This document shows positions 16,234 through 24,531 of a DNA stretch of 44,902 bases, in pieces. This stretch comes from Candidatus Microgenomates bacterium (GTDB lineage: Bacteria; Patescibacteria; Microgenomatia; JADHYG01). Location: assembly GCA_016782545.1 (NCBI GenBank), contig JADHYG010000003.1, positions 1-44,902 of the forward strand. The letters are read 5' to 3'. The notes beneath the pieces were generated by a model. It searched no databases, was not told the DNA's origin, and worked only from the letters and a program-made list of their open reading frames with translations. Position 1 is the stretch's first letter, and every line of letters starts with the position of its first letter. The translations under genes were made by a program, and so were the position numbers.

Positions 16234-16980
16234 TTAAGCTTCGATTTTGGAAAAAAGATAACTGCAAATGAAAAGCAAAATAAGAACCACCGCGCCTAAA
16301 GTAACAATATCTGTTACTAAACCAAAGTGCTTTATACCCACCAAAACCTCTCTTAAACCATCAACCCCAAAGCTAAGGGGATTTATTTTAGAAATTAGCT
16401 GAATAAATGGCGGTGTGTTTTTGATAGGAAATAGGGCGCCGGATAAGAAAAAAGTTGGCATGACCAAAAAATTCATAATTAATTGAAAACCATGAAAATC
16501 TTCCATCAAAGAGGCAATCGCCGTCCCCAGGGCAGTATACAAAAGAGCCATTAAAAACATTAAAGCAAAAGCTAGTGGCAAAGTGTAAACATTTTGGGGT
16601 CGAAAACCAATCAGCAAACTCAACAGCAAAACAATAATTCCTTGCAAGGCGGCAATGGTCGCTCCACCCAGAACTTTGCCAAGGACAATTTCCAACCTGG
16701 GAACAGGAGCTACTAAAGTTGCTTTTAGAAAACCAAATTGGCGATCCCAAATGAGTTCGATCCCAGAAAAAATCGCCATAAATAAAATTGCTTGAGAGAT
16801 AACGCCGGGGGCTAAAAAGTCAATATAATTGCCGCCACCTGCTTTTTGAAAAATCGGCCCAAAACCAAAACCTAAGGCAATTAAAAATAACAAGGGCTGG
16901 CCAATAGAACCAATAATTCTGGGTTTTGACCGCCAGTATCTTTTTAATTGTCTTAGCCATAAAATGTAAATGGTGCTCAT
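16234..16980 (-). CDS. ABC-2 type transporter permease
   Basis: A 248-residue integral membrane protein with six predicted segments. The arrangement fits the ABC-2 (DrrB/NodJ-like) family: an N-terminal R-Q-L-K-R-Y-W-R-S-K-P-R loop, a long hydrophobic core, and the family signature around F-L-S-G-A-L-F-P-I-K-N-T-P-P-F-I-Q. It is the partner of the ATPase ending two bases upstream on the same strand. Together they should form an exporter for drugs, lipids or cell-surface polymers; the substrate cannot be read from sequence. Confidence 0.88.
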   Translation of the reverse strand: MSTIYILWLRQLKRYWRSKPRIIGSIGQPLLFLIALGFGFGPIFQKAGGGNYIDFLAPGVISQAILFMAIFSGIELIWDRQFGFLKATLVAPVPRLEIVLGKVLGGATIAALQGIIVLLLSLLIGFRPQNVYTLPLAFALMFLMALLYTALGTAIASLMEDFHGFQLIMNFLVMPTFFLSGALFPIKNTPPFIQLISKINPLSFGVDGLREVLVGIKHFGLVTDIVTLGAVVLILLFICSYLFSKIEA

Positions 16981-16982
16981 TT

Positions 16983-17786
16983 TTACCTTTTTCTAAATCT
17001 TTGCATTCTCATGCGCAGCCTGCCTTTGCTGGTCATGTTCTCTTCTCTGATCGTTTTTCCTGTCAAACTTAAAAAAGCCTCTTCCAAAGACTTGGTTTTA
17101 GTTTTCTTTAACAATTCTTGTAAAGTGCCTTGAGCAATGATTTGGCCGTGATCAATAATAATAATAAAATCAGCCATTTTTTCTGCTTCTTCCATATAAT
17201 GAGTGGTAAAGAAAATAGTCACCTTGTGTTTTTTATTTAATTTCTTAATGTGGCTCCAGATTTTATTTCGAGTCTGAGGATCCAAGCCCAGGGTTGGTTC
17301 ATCTAAGAAAAATATCCGTGGGAAGTGCAAGAGTCCTCTGGCAATTTCCAGTCTTCTTCTCATGCCGCCAGAGAATGTTTTCACCAAGTCATTTTTTCTT
17401 GTCCATAAATCAACAACTTGCAAAAGGTTTTTAATTCTTTTTTTTCGCGTTTCTCGTTTTACTTTATATAAAACACCATGAAACTCCATGTTTTCATAAG
17501 CAGTCAGTTCCTCGTCTAAACTTGAATCTTGAAAAACAATACCAAAAGATTTTCTTACCTCATCCTGTTGGGTTAGAGGATTAAAACCATTAATTTTTAT
17601 TTCACCTTTGGTTGGTTTTAGTAAAGTGGTGAGCATTCTGATGGTGGTTGTTTTGCCAGCCCCATTAGGTCCTAAAAAGGCATAGAATTTGCCTTTTTCG
17701 ACTTCAAAGGAGATATTATCCACCGCCGTTAAGCGATTGAATTTTTTGGTTAAGTTCTTAACTTTAATTATTGGTTCCTTAATCAT
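16983..17786 (-). CDS. ABC transporter ATP-binding protein (DrrA-like)
   Basis: A 267-residue nucleotide-binding protein. The start is taken as ATG 17786 (M-I-K-E-P-I-I-K-V-K-N-L); a 32-residue hydrophobic extension from an earlier ATG overlaps the promoter and is not family-like. Motifs: Walker A GPNGAGKTT, Q-loop V-F-Q-D-S-S-L-D, signature FSGGMRRRLEIARGL, Walker B IFFLDEPTLGLDPQTR and the H-loop T-T-H-Y-M-E-E-A. This is the DrrA/CcmA-like exporter class. The permease gene follows after two bases. Confidence 0.93.
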   Translation of the reverse strand: MIKEPIIKVKNLTKKFNRLTAVDNISFEVEKGKFYAFLGPNGAGKTTTIRMLTTLLKPTKGEIKINGFNPLTQQDEVRKSFGIVFQDSSLDEELTAYENMEFHGVLYKVKRETRKKRIKNLLQVVDLWTRKNDLVKTFSGGMRRRLEIARGLLHFPRIFFLDEPTLGLDPQTRNKIWSHIKKLNKKHKVTIFFTTHYMEEAEKMADFIIIIDHGQIIAQGTLQELLKKTKTKSLEEAFLSLTGKTIREENMTSKGRLRMRMQRFRKR

Positions 17787-17793
17787 AAACAAC

Positions 17794-17822
17794 AATATAC
17801 ACCAATAAAACCATCTCGACAA
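17794..17822 (-). promoter_or_regulatory. Promoter of the ABC exporter operon
   Basis: On the minus strand: TTGTCG (17822-17817), 17 bases, TATATT (17799-17794), eight bases before the ATG. A TATAAT at 17832-17837 on the plus strand faces the MFS gene, so two divergent promoters lie within about 45 bp of each other. Confidence 0.55.
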
Positions 17823-17881
17823 ATGGTAGAGTATAATCAGAGGTGTAAATAAAGTTAAATAGAGGCTTAAATTAAAAATCA

Positions 17882-19084
17882 ATGAAAACGAAAAATATTC
17901 ACAAAAATATTAAATTACTATCTTGGTTCAATTTTTTTACTGACTTTAAGCTCTATGCTCCGATCGCCATCATTTACTTTGCCAAAGTGTCAGGCTCTTA
18001 TGCTCTTGGCATGAGTGTTTTTTCAATTGTGATGCTGTCGGCGGCTCTTTTTGAAATACCAACCGGTGTGTTTTCAGACTTAATTGGCAGAAAAAAGACA
18101 ATTGTCTTTGGAGCTCTAGCTAGTGTTTTATATGCTATTTTTTATGCAATTGGAGGAGTTTATCTGTTTTTAGTTATGGGCGCTGTTTTTGAAGGACTTT
18201 CTCGTTCTTTTTACAGTGGGAATAATAATGCTTTGCTTTATGACACTCTTGCAGAAAGCCAACAAGAGGCAGAATATCATACCTTTTTAGGCAAAACAAG
18301 CTCAATGTTTCAAGTTGCTTTGGCAATTTCTGCCATTGTTGGCAGTATTATTGCTCATTGGTCATTTACCTGGGTAATGTGGATTTCGGTTGTTCCGCAA
18401 ATATTATGCTTGTTTCTTAGTTTTAAAATAATTGAACCAGCAAATCAGCTCAGTAAAGGCAGTAATGTTTTTGCCCACACCAAAGAGGCTTTAAAGCACT
18501 TTATTAAAAATAGAAAACTTCGTCTTTTAAGCCTGACGTCTATCTTGAGCTATGCCTTGGGAGAATCTGCTTATCAATTTACCTCAGCTTTTGTAAACAC
18601 TCTCTGGCCTCTTTGGGCCATAGGAATTGCTAAGGCCTTGTCAAATATTGGTGCCGCCATCAGTTTTTACTTTAGTGGAAAACTAATTAAAAAATACAAA
18701 GAGTTTAAAATCTTAATCTTTGGCAATATTTATAGCAGAATTATCAACATTATCTCTTTAGCCTTTCCCACTGTTTTATCTCCAGCTTTAATGTCAACCA
18801 CCTCTCTTTTCTTTGGAGTAAGCTCAACCGCTAAAGGAAATTTGTTTCAAAAAGAATTTACTCAAAAACAAAGAGCAACCATGGGTTCTCTTAATTCTCT
18901 TGGGGGCAGTCTTGCTTTTGCCATCATTTCTTTTTCACTTGGCCTGCTTGCCGATAAAATAGGACCTATAAAGGCTTTATTTATTGCTCAAAGCTCTATG
19001 TTTACCATCTTATGGCTATACTGGAAGCTTTTTAAAGAAACTCAGGATAGTCCTAAGTCAGGCACGAATCTAGGACTATCGTAG
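17882..19084 (+). CDS. Major facilitator superfamily transporter
   Basis: A 400-residue protein with about twelve hydrophobic segments. The loop between segments 2 and 3 reads G-V-F-S-D-L-I-G-R-K-K-T, the MFS signature (G-x-x-x-D-x-x-G-R-R/K-x). A related loop occurs near the C-terminal half at L-L-A-D-K-I-G-P-I-K. It resembles the drug/sugar efflux branch common in these genomes. Substrate is unknown. The gene is divergent from the ABC exporter, with a 95-bp intergenic region carrying both promoters. Confidence 0.88.
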   Translation: MKTKNIHKNIKLLSWFNFFTDFKLYAPIAIIYFAKVSGSYALGMSVFSIVMLSAALFEIPTGVFSDLIGRKKTIVFGALASVLYAIFYAIGGVYLFLVMGAVFEGLSRSFYSGNNNALLYDTLAESQQEAEYHTFLGKTSSMFQVALAISAIVGSIIAHWSFTWVMWISVVPQILCLFLSFKIIEPANQLSKGSNVFAHTKEALKHFIKNRKLRLLSLTSILSYALGESAYQFTSAFVNTLWPLWAIGIAKALSNIGAAISFYFSGKLIKKYKEFKILIFGNIYSRIINIISLAFPTVLSPALMSTTSLFFGVSSTAKGNLFQKEFTQKQRATMGSLNSLGGSLAFAIISFSLGLLADKIGPIKALFIAQSSMFTILWLYWKLFKETQDSPKSGTNLGLS

Positions 19085-19089
19085 GTCTG

Positions 19090-19142
19090 GAAATAATATC
19101 TTCCAATATCTTTCAACTTCTTGCAATATCTTTCAGTATCTG
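19090..19142 (+). repeat. Short AATATCTTTC repeats
   Basis: The motif (A)ATATCTT(T)C appears four times at irregular spacing of about 10-20 bases between the MFS and SurA-like genes. It may be a low-complexity pyrimidine-rich terminator region. No function is assigned. Confidence 0.35.
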
Positions 19143-19184
19143 TTTAAAATTTACTGGTGTTTTTTTTAAGAAAAACATGTTACA

Positions 19185-19895
19185 ATGTCTTCTATGATTA
19201 AAGAAGTGAAACCCAAAAAAACAACAAAAACAATAAAAAAACCAGTTATTAAAGCAAAAACAACGCAAAAGAAATCAAAGAAATTTAAATTAAAGTTTAA
19301 TTTAAAAATAAATGAACGTGCAAAAAGAATTTTAATTGGCTTATTAACTGTTCTAATTATTGCTCTTCTTATATTTAGATTTAAGCATTTATTTATTGCT
19401 ACTATTGTTAATAATCAAATCATTACCCGCTATTCGTTAAATCAAGAATTGGAAAAACAAGCTGGCGAGCAAGTTTTGGAAACATTAGTTACTAAAACTT
19501 TAATTCTTCAGGAAGCAAAAAAGCAAGGAATTAAAATCAGTCAAGAAGATCTTGATAAAAAAATCAGCGAAATTGAAGAAGAATTAAAATCTCAAGGAGC
19601 TGATCTGGAAACTCTTTTACTTTCGCAAGGCCAGACAAGAGAATCTTTTGAAGAACAACTTAAAATTCAATTAATGATTGATGAAATGCTTGGCAAAGAA
19701 GTCACCATCACTGAAGAAGAAATCAAGACCTATTTTGAGGAAAATAAAGACGCCCTTGGCGAAGAGGCTGTTTTTGAAGAAGTAAAAGAAGATTTAGAAA
19801 CACAAATCAAACAAGGAAAAATCCGCGACCAATTTAGGCCATGGCTGACTGAAGTTGAAGAAAAAGCCAAGGTTTATCAATTTCTGAAATTCTAA
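19185..19895 (+). CDS. SurA/PrsA-type N-terminal chaperone domain protein
   Basis: A 236-residue type II membrane protein. Residues 1-47 are very lysine-rich and cytoplasmic, about 50-68 form the membrane anchor, and the remainder is outside. The extracytoplasmic part (N-N-Q-I-I-T-R-Y-S-L-N-Q-E-L, L-E-T-L-V-T-K-T-L-I-L-Q-E-A-K-K-Q-G-I, then I-T-E-E-E-I-K-T-Y-F-E-E-N) matches the SurA N-terminal helical chaperone domain. A parvulin PPIase domain is absent. Likely an envelope protein folding factor. ATG 19194 is an equally possible start. A cyclophilin, another folding factor, lies two genes on. Confidence 0.78.
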   Translation: MSSMIKEVKPKKTTKTIKKPVIKAKTTQKKSKKFKLKFNLKINERAKRILIGLLTVLIIALLIFRFKHLFIATIVNNQIITRYSLNQELEKQAGEQVLETLVTKTLILQEAKKQGIKISQEDLDKKISEIEEELKSQGADLETLLLSQGQTRESFEEQLKIQLMIDEMLGKEVTITEEEIKTYFEENKDALGEEAVFEEVKEDLETQIKQGKIRDQFRPWLTEVEEKAKVYQFLKF

Positions 19896-19927
19896 ATACA
19901 TTTTGATTTAATTTCTCTCTCTAGTTT

Positions 19928-19957
19928 TTGTATCAATGATTCAATTCATTGATACAA
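19928..19957. repeat. 30-bp hairpin TTGTATCAATGA, copy 1
   Basis: Arms TTGTATCAATGA and TCATTGATACAA around TTCAAT. An identical 30-bp copy is at 35794-35823. It belongs to the ATGAATT-type palindrome family. It lies 32 bases after the SurA-like gene and could end its transcript. Confidence 0.75.
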
Positions 19958-19978
19958 AAAAACATTCATTTTCTTCTT

Positions 19979-19987
19979 TGTTATAAT
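19979..19987 (+). promoter_or_regulatory. Extended -10 promoter, leaderless start
   Basis: TGTTATAAT ends six bases before ATG 19994. The expected start site falls on the start codon, and no ribosome binding site is present. Confidence 0.6.
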
Positions 19988-19993
19988 CTCATT

Positions 19994-21229
19994 ATGGATG
20001 ATATTTTTGACATTGTTATTATTGGCGGAGGACCAGCCGGAATGATGGCGGGAATTTCTGCAAAAAACAATCAAAACAAGGTTTGTCTTCTTGAAAAAAA
20101 CAACTTCTTAGGAAAAAAACTGCTTTTAACTGGAAAAGGCAGGTGTAATTTAACCACTTCAAAAGAAATTCCTCAAATTATTGATGCTTTTGGCAAAAAA
20201 GGCAAATTTTTATACGGAGCTCTAACCAGATTCTCTAATCAAAAGCTGATGCGTTTTTTTGAAGAGAGAGAAGTGAAATTAAAAATAGAAAGAGGAGATC
20301 GAGTTTTTCCTGTAAGCAATAAAGCCACTGATATTTTGAGTTGTTTAGAAAATGAACTTGAAAAGAAAAATGTCCAAGTTTATCTTAGATTTAATGTTGT
20401 TAAAATAGCTTTCCATAATAATCTGTTCAAAATTATGAGTAATTCGGAAACAATTTTAGCCAAAAAACTAATCATTGCCACGGGTGGAAAATCATATCCG
20501 CAAACAGGTTCAACAGGAGATGGCTATAAATTTGTCGAATCATTCGGTCATAAAGTTGTCAAGCCCAGTCCTGCTTTAGTGCCTCTTATTGTTGATAATG
20601 AAGAAATTAATTCTCTTGCTGGACTATCTTTAAAAAAAGTTAGCTTGTCATTTTTAAGCAAAGATCAAGTTTTTGCAAAAGAGTTTGGCGAAATGCTTTT
20701 TACTCATCAAGGAATCTCTGGTCCAATTGTTTTAAAATCTTCTCAAAAGGTTTTTGAACAATTAAATAAAAAAAATAAAGTTTTTGCGCAAATTGATTTA
20801 AAACCAGCCTTAAATAAAATTGTTTTAAAGAAAAGAATTCATCGCGAAATTCAAAAAGCGCCAAAAAAAGAATATCAAAGTTTACTAAAAACTCTTTTAC
20901 CACGGCTCTTAATAGCCTATGCATTGAGAAAAACAAACATTAACAAAGATCAAAAAAATTCTCTTTTATCTAAAAATCAAATTAATTGTTTGATTGATTT
21001 TTTGAAAAAAATTAGTTTTAAGATTACTGAAACAGCACCGTTAGAAACAGCCATTGTCACTTACGGCGGAGTTAATATTGATGAAATTGATTCAAAAACA
21101 ATGCAGTCAAAAATCAAACCTAATTTATTTTTCAGCGGTGAAATTATTGCTTTAACTGGACCAACCGGAGGTTATAATTTACAAAAAGCTTTTAGTACTG
21201 GCTGGGTGGCTGGGAAATCAGCTGGTTAA
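19994..21229 (+). CDS. BaiN/HI0933-family FAD-dependent oxidoreductase
   Basis: A 411-residue flavoprotein. ATG 19994 is preferred over an upstream ATG because it begins the Rossmann strand and follows a leaderless promoter. FAD-binding motif G-G-G-P-A-G-M-M-A-G, then the family hallmarks K-L-L-L-T-G-K-G-R-C-N-L-T, A-T-G-G-K-S-Y-P-Q-T-G-S-T-G-D-G, and the C-terminal F-S-G-E-I-I-A-L-T-G-P-T-G-G-Y-N-L-Q-K-A-F. These define the YhiN/BaiN group, whose physiological substrate is mostly unknown (one member acts on bile acid intermediates). Confidence 0.93.
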   Translation: MDDIFDIVIIGGGPAGMMAGISAKNNQNKVCLLEKNNFLGKKLLLTGKGRCNLTTSKEIPQIIDAFGKKGKFLYGALTRFSNQKLMRFFEEREVKLKIERGDRVFPVSNKATDILSCLENELEKKNVQVYLRFNVVKIAFHNNLFKIMSNSETILAKKLIIATGGKSYPQTGSTGDGYKFVESFGHKVVKPSPALVPLIVDNEEINSLAGLSLKKVSLSFLSKDQVFAKEFGEMLFTHQGISGPIVLKSSQKVFEQLNKKNKVFAQIDLKPALNKIVLKKRIHREIQKAPKKEYQSLLKTLLPRLLIAYALRKTNINKDQKNSLLSKNQINCLIDFLKKISFKITETAPLETAIVTYGGVNIDEIDSKTMQSKIKPNLFFSGEIIALTGPTGGYNLQKAFSTGWVAGKSAG

Positions 21230-21288
21230 AAAATTGCTTTTTTAACAAAAATCAGATAATATTTCTAATATTAATAAGGAGAAAATTT

Positions 21289-21978
21289 ATGGATAAAAAA
21301 ATAGTTTTAATTGTTGTTGTTTTAATTTTACTTATGGGCGGCTATATTGGTCTTTCAGGAAATAAGGAAAAAACGCTGTCTGTTCCAGAAGAACAAGTTG
21401 AACAAATTCCAGAAAAAATTATTAATTTAGAAGAAGAAAAAGGAGAAAAAATGACTGAAGAACAAAATACTTTAAAAAAACCAGACATGCAAATAGATGC
21501 CAGCAAAACATATCAAGCGGTTTTATCTACTTCAGAAGGAGAAATCACTATTAGTCTTCAGGCTGATAAAACACCAATCACGGTTAATAATTTTGTTTAT
21601 TTAACTCAACAAGGTTTTTATGATAAAACTGTTTTTCACCGCGTCATTAAAGGCTTTATGATTCAAGGCGGTGATCCGGAAGGCAATGGCACGGGCGGAC
21701 CAGGATATAAATTTAATGATGAGCCTTTTGAAGGCGAATATAGTCGGGGAGTGGTCGCCATGGCTAATTCCGGCCCCAATACTAATGGCAGTCAGTTCTT
21801 TATCATGCACCAAGATTATGCTTTGCCTCCCAACTATGTTATTTTTGGTGAAGTCGCCGAAGGCCTGGAAGTAGTTGATAAAATTGCTGAAGCCCCAACT
21901 GCTAGCGGCGCTATGGGTGAAAACTCAAAGCCTGTTAATCCTGTCACAATTGATTCAGTCAAAATTTTGGAAAAATGA
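21289..21978 (+). CDS. Membrane-anchored cyclophilin-type peptidyl-prolyl isomerase
   Basis: A 229-residue protein. Residues 4-24 form an N-terminal signal anchor, 25-75 a charged linker, and about 76-228 the cyclophilin domain. Active-site motifs: F-H-R-V-I-K-G-F-M-I-Q-G-G-D-P (catalytic R), F-N-D-E, N-S-G-P-N-T-N-G-S-Q-F-F-I, and V-I-F-G-E-V-A-E-G. It should catalyse proline isomerisation in the envelope. A good ribosome binding site (AAGGAG) lies ten bases before the ATG, unlike several neighbours. It is convergent with the DAHP-synthase gene, with four bases between. Confidence 0.93.
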   Translation: MDKKIVLIVVVLILLMGGYIGLSGNKEKTLSVPEEQVEQIPEKIINLEEEKGEKMTEEQNTLKKPDMQIDASKTYQAVLSTSEGEITISLQADKTPITVNNFVYLTQQGFYDKTVFHRVIKGFMIQGGDPEGNGTGGPGYKFNDEPFEGEYSRGVVAMANSGPNTNGSQFFIMHQDYALPPNYVIFGEVAEGLEVVDKIAEAPTASGAMGENSKPVNPVTIDSVKILEK

Positions 21979-21982
21979 TCTT

Positions 21983-22945
21983 CTAACCGACAAAGTGTTT
22001 TTTTGGACCAACTGGATCAGGCGGCCTTAATCTTCTAAATTTTGCCAGCTCTCTCACAAGTTCTCCTAATTCGGCGACAGTAATATGCTGACCAGTGTCT
22101 GTTTTTGATTCTCCCACTTCAATTAAAACGCCATTATACAAGGGGCCATTGCCATTTTCCATTCTCATCGCTTTAATAGTATCTTCAACAATCATATCTC
22201 TACGCCCTGGACCATTCATATGGCTAGGATCTAAATATAGTCTGGCTCCAGTAGCTTTTTTGGCTCTTCGGGCTATTTCATGAACAGGTGCATTACGATA
22301 ATCACCTTTTCCCGGAACATCAACGCCGCGATGAATTAAAATTAATCCTCCGTTTACATTTTGAGCCCAACTCGCCAACCCTTGCCAGGTTTTTTGCAAA
22401 GAAGTCATATCTAGAAGATTGGGATTGTTGGCTTGTTCTAAATCAACACCTCCCAACCATTTTCCATTTTTAATACCAACATCCCAACCATTTTTTTCAG
22501 CAAATTGAGCCATTTCCAACACTTGATGGCCTAATTGATTAACAGCAGGATTCCAAGGCATTAATTTTCTTCTTGGAATTCTTCCTTCATACCAAGGCAG
22601 TTGAATATGAGGAATCATGATTTCTGTAGCAATTAATAATCCTGTTTCTTGACAAAATTTTTCAGCAAAAGCCACACTCGGCGGAATTCCCTCTGGTCTT
22701 TTTCCAACGATCAGAAATTGTTCATAAAATGGAAAGTCGACTCCCATTCCCTGACCATCAGGGCTTAAACCTGTTCTTGATTTTAAGCCAACAACTCTTG
22801 TTCCGTAAACAGCTCGCTGTCTTTCTCCAGAGCCATTTAAAACTTCTATGCCGGCTATTTGATCATATTGACGAGCTGTTTCTGGATCAAAACTGCATGG
22901 CCCCGCCACAATCTCTGCATCATAACCTCTCAGTCTTTCTGACAT
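21983..22945 (-). CDS. DAHP-synthase family aldolase (class I)
   Basis: A 320-residue TIM-barrel enzyme. The family signatures are clear: I-V-A-G-P-C-S-F-D near the N-terminus, G-L-K-S-R-T, V-G-I-K-N-G in the middle, and Y-L-D-P-S-H-M-N-G-P-G-R-R-D. These match the DAHP/KDO8P synthase superfamily. DAHP synthase condenses PEP with erythrose 4-phosphate and opens the shikimate pathway. It is the last gene of a minus-strand aromatic operon, separated from tyrA by a leader peptide and terminator, and preceded by AAAGGAGAG. Context argues for DAHP over KDO8P synthase, but the divergent sequence leaves another aldol substrate possible. Confidence 0.8.
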   Translation of the reverse strand: MSERLRGYDAEIVAGPCSFDPETARQYDQIAGIEVLNGSGERQRAVYGTRVVGLKSRTGLSPDGQGMGVDFPFYEQFLIVGKRPEGIPPSVAFAEKFCQETGLLIATEIMIPHIQLPWYEGRIPRRKLMPWNPAVNQLGHQVLEMAQFAEKNGWDVGIKNGKWLGGVDLEQANNPNLLDMTSLQKTWQGLASWAQNVNGGLILIHRGVDVPGKGDYRNAPVHEIARRAKKATGARLYLDPSHMNGPGRRDMIVEDTIKAMRMENGNGPLYNGVLIEVGESKTDTGQHITVAELGELVRELAKFRRLRPPDPVGPKKHFVG

Positions 22946-22965
22946 AATCTCTCCTTTCTCTTGAT

Positions 22966-22995
22966 GAGGTTGGACCTCTCTGGAGGTCCAACCTC
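22966..22995. repeat. Hairpin GAGGTTGGACCTC / GAGGTCCAACCTC, copy 1
   Basis: Perfect 13-bp arms around TCTG in the leader of the DAHP-synthase gene, between the attenuator and the ribosome binding site. A related compound hairpin is at 24532-24578. No T-run follows, so it is probably a small dispersed repeat or an mRNA processing or stability element. Confidence 0.65.
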
Positions 22996-23003
22996 CTAAG
23001 AAT

Positions 23004-23029
23004 CAAAAAACCCTCCGTTTGGAGGGTGT
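23004..23029 (-). terminator. Attenuator terminator before the DAHP-synthase gene
   Basis: On the minus strand ACCCTCC (23027-23021), loop AAAC, GGAGGGT (23016-23010), then a T-run. The 5' arm can also pair with GGAGGGTAGTG (23062-23052), which includes the last codons and stop of the Phe/Tyr leader peptide. This is a classical mutually exclusive antiterminator/terminator pair. Confidence 0.8.
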
Positions 23030-23053
23030 CATTAATTTATAACCATAAAATCA

Positions 23054-23113
23054 CTACCCTCCGCTTATTGCCGAGTAATAGAAATAGAATTTGAAGAATA
23101 GTGATTTTTTCAT
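23054..23113 (-). CDS. Phe/Tyr-rich attenuation leader peptide (19 residues)
   Basis: The frame encodes MKKSLFFKFYFYYSAISGG: four Phe and three Tyr within eight codons (6-13). Its ATG overlaps the tyrA stop as ATGA, so translation is probably coupled to the upstream gene. The GGA-GGG-TAG end of the leader is itself the antiterminator strand. A ribosome stalled at the Phe/Tyr codons, for lack of charged tRNA, would leave this strand free to pair with ACCCTCC, prevent the terminator at 23004-23029, and allow DAHP-synthase transcription. A ribosome reaching the stop would cover it and permit termination. This follows the logic of trp/phe operon attenuation; the mechanism here is inferred. Confidence 0.8.
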   Translation of the reverse strand: MKKSLFFKFYFYYSAISGG

Positions 23114-23886
23114 GCTTGTTTGTTTAATTTGTTAATTAACTGACGACTCGTTTTTAAAAATTTATTTCTTACTTTTTTAGCAAAAGGATTATATTTTTGC
23201 ATGTCTAAAAAAAGCTGATCACTATCGCAGGCAACAATTTCAGTTTGTTCTAAAAGCAAGCTAAAATCATAAGTATCAATAGGTGTTTTTTTAATCTTTA
23301 ATAGATTATTAATTTTCCCAATTAAATAAGAAAAACCTAAACTATGAGCCATGTATAAATCATGTTGCTCAGGACTAATTTCCATGTTTTTTAAACCTAA
23401 AAATTTAAAAAAACTCTTTAAAGACTGGTAATCTTTTTTATCAGCCGTGACATTATTTAAAACAATTTTCAAATTTTTTAAGCCACAATTGACTTTATAA
23501 GAGTCTGGACCAAACATGGGATGAGAGGCAATAATTTTGATATGTTTTGGCAAAAACTTTTTCATTGTTTTGACTGGATGAACCTTAACTGAGCAAACAT
23601 CTAAACAAATACAGGCTGATTTGATATTTTTGTTAATTTTTTTCATACATTTTTCAAAAACTGAAATGGGCACACAAGGAATAATCAAATCAACTTTTGG
23701 CAGGTTTTGCCAATTATTTAAAAAGCAAAGCCTTTTTTGCTTAGAAGTTCTTTTTTTTCCAGACAAAACAAAAACAAGGGCCTTAGTTTCTCTTAAAAAC
23801 ACTTTAACCAATAACCGTCCCATCCTGCCAAAGCCGATAATTAAAACTTTTTTTGGTTGATTAAAAAAACTATTTTTTGTTTTCAT
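23110..23886 (-). CDS. Prephenate-dehydrogenase-like (TyrA family) protein
   Basis: A 258-residue protein. The N-terminal Rossmann motif is V-L-I-I-G-F-G-R-M-G-R-L-L-V. The centre shows the TyrA pattern I-I-P-C-V-P-I-S-V-F-E, then I-C-L-D-V-C-S-V-K and A-S-H-P-M-F-G-P-D-S. TyrA oxidatively decarboxylates prephenate (or arogenate) to the tyrosine precursor. The C-terminal helical dimerisation domain is short but present. Its start overlaps the upstream prephenate-dehydratase-like gene by four bases, and its stop overlaps the leader peptide ATG. There is no ACT or chorismate mutase domain. Confidence 0.78.
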   Translation of the reverse strand: MKTKNSFFNQPKKVLIIGFGRMGRLLVKVFLRETKALVFVLSGKKRTSKQKRLCFLNNWQNLPKVDLIIPCVPISVFEKCMKKINKNIKSACICLDVCSVKVHPVKTMKKFLPKHIKIIASHPMFGPDSYKVNCGLKNLKIVLNNVTADKKDYQSLKSFFKFLGLKNMEISPEQHDLYMAHSLGFSYLIGKINNLLKIKKTPIDTYDFSLLLEQTEIVACDSDQLFLDMQKYNPFAKKVRNKFLKTSRQLINKLNKQA

Positions 23887-24521
23887 AATTTTTCTCCTTT
23901 TTTAACTAAGAGAAAAAATGTTGCATTATTTGGATCGTGATGAACATCTTTTTTCAAAATATTTAAGTTATAAATTTGCGCCGCTCTTTCTGAAGCAAAA
24001 ATGGCCGTTGTTCTTGAAAATTTGCCTGCTTTTAAGTATTGAGCCGAAAGAGCCGTGTCAAGCTTGTCTGTTCCAGGTCTGATTAAGATTTTCGGCCACT
24101 TTCTTTTAAGTGTTTTTAGACTTTGAGCAATGGCCACTGGATGACCGCGAAATTCAGTTATTTTTTTAATATCCCTCATGGTGGGATGACTTAATAAACA
24201 CATTCTTAAAGGCATTCTAAACAGGGCTGATACTTTAAAACAATAGTCGCCCATAGCGCCAAGCGAAGCAATATAGCCGCCTGAGCCAGAATTGGCAAAA
24301 GCAAAAATACCGCGGTCAACTTTTCCTCTCGCCACTGCCTCTAAAACTTTTCTGGCGTGAACCAGCTCAACTACTTGATAGTCATTTGGCTTTAAACCAA
24401 AATCTTTGGCCAATTTATCTAAAGCTTCGTCAGTAAACGAACCTTTAATGCCATGAATGCCAATTCTTTTATTTTTAAGATCACTAATCTTTGGTTTTTT
24501 CTGATAAACAATCTTTTTCAT
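23883..24521 (-). CDS. Prephenate-dehydratase-like protein (PheA family)
   Basis: A 212-residue protein. Start chosen at ATG 24521 (M-K-K-I-V-Y-Q-K-K), with AAGAGAA just upstream; an upstream TTG lies in a hairpin. The type-2 periplasmic-binding-like PDT fold is recognisable: G-I-H-G-I-K-G-S-F-T-D-E-A-L, V-D-R-G-I-F-A-F-A-N-S-G-S-G-G-Y, H-P-V-A-I-A-Q-S-L, then T-T-A-I-F-A-S-E-R-A-A and a final N-N-A-T-F-F-L-L-V. PDT converts prephenate to phenylpyruvate. The catalytic T-R-F motif of classical PheA reads A-T-F here, and no ACT domain follows. Activity is therefore likely but not certain. Confidence 0.72.
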   Translation of the reverse strand: MKKIVYQKKPKISDLKNKRIGIHGIKGSFTDEALDKLAKDFGLKPNDYQVVELVHARKVLEAVARGKVDRGIFAFANSGSGGYIASLGAMGDYCFKVSALFRMPLRMCLLSHPTMRDIKKITEFRGHPVAIAQSLKTLKRKWPKILIRPGTDKLDTALSAQYLKAGKFSRTTAIFASERAAQIYNLNILKKDVHHDPNNATFFLLVKKGEKL

Positions 24522-24531
24522 TTTTCTCTTA

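Noticed and set aside
17787..17882. Longer N-terminus for the ABC ATPase
   Set aside because: The extension covers the predicted promoter and adds a hydrophobic stretch absent from DrrA-type ATPases.
22946..23109. T-box riboswitch before the DAHP-synthase gene
   Set aside because: The AGGGUGGNACCGCG antiterminator and the specifier loop are missing; the leader peptide explains the hairpins better.
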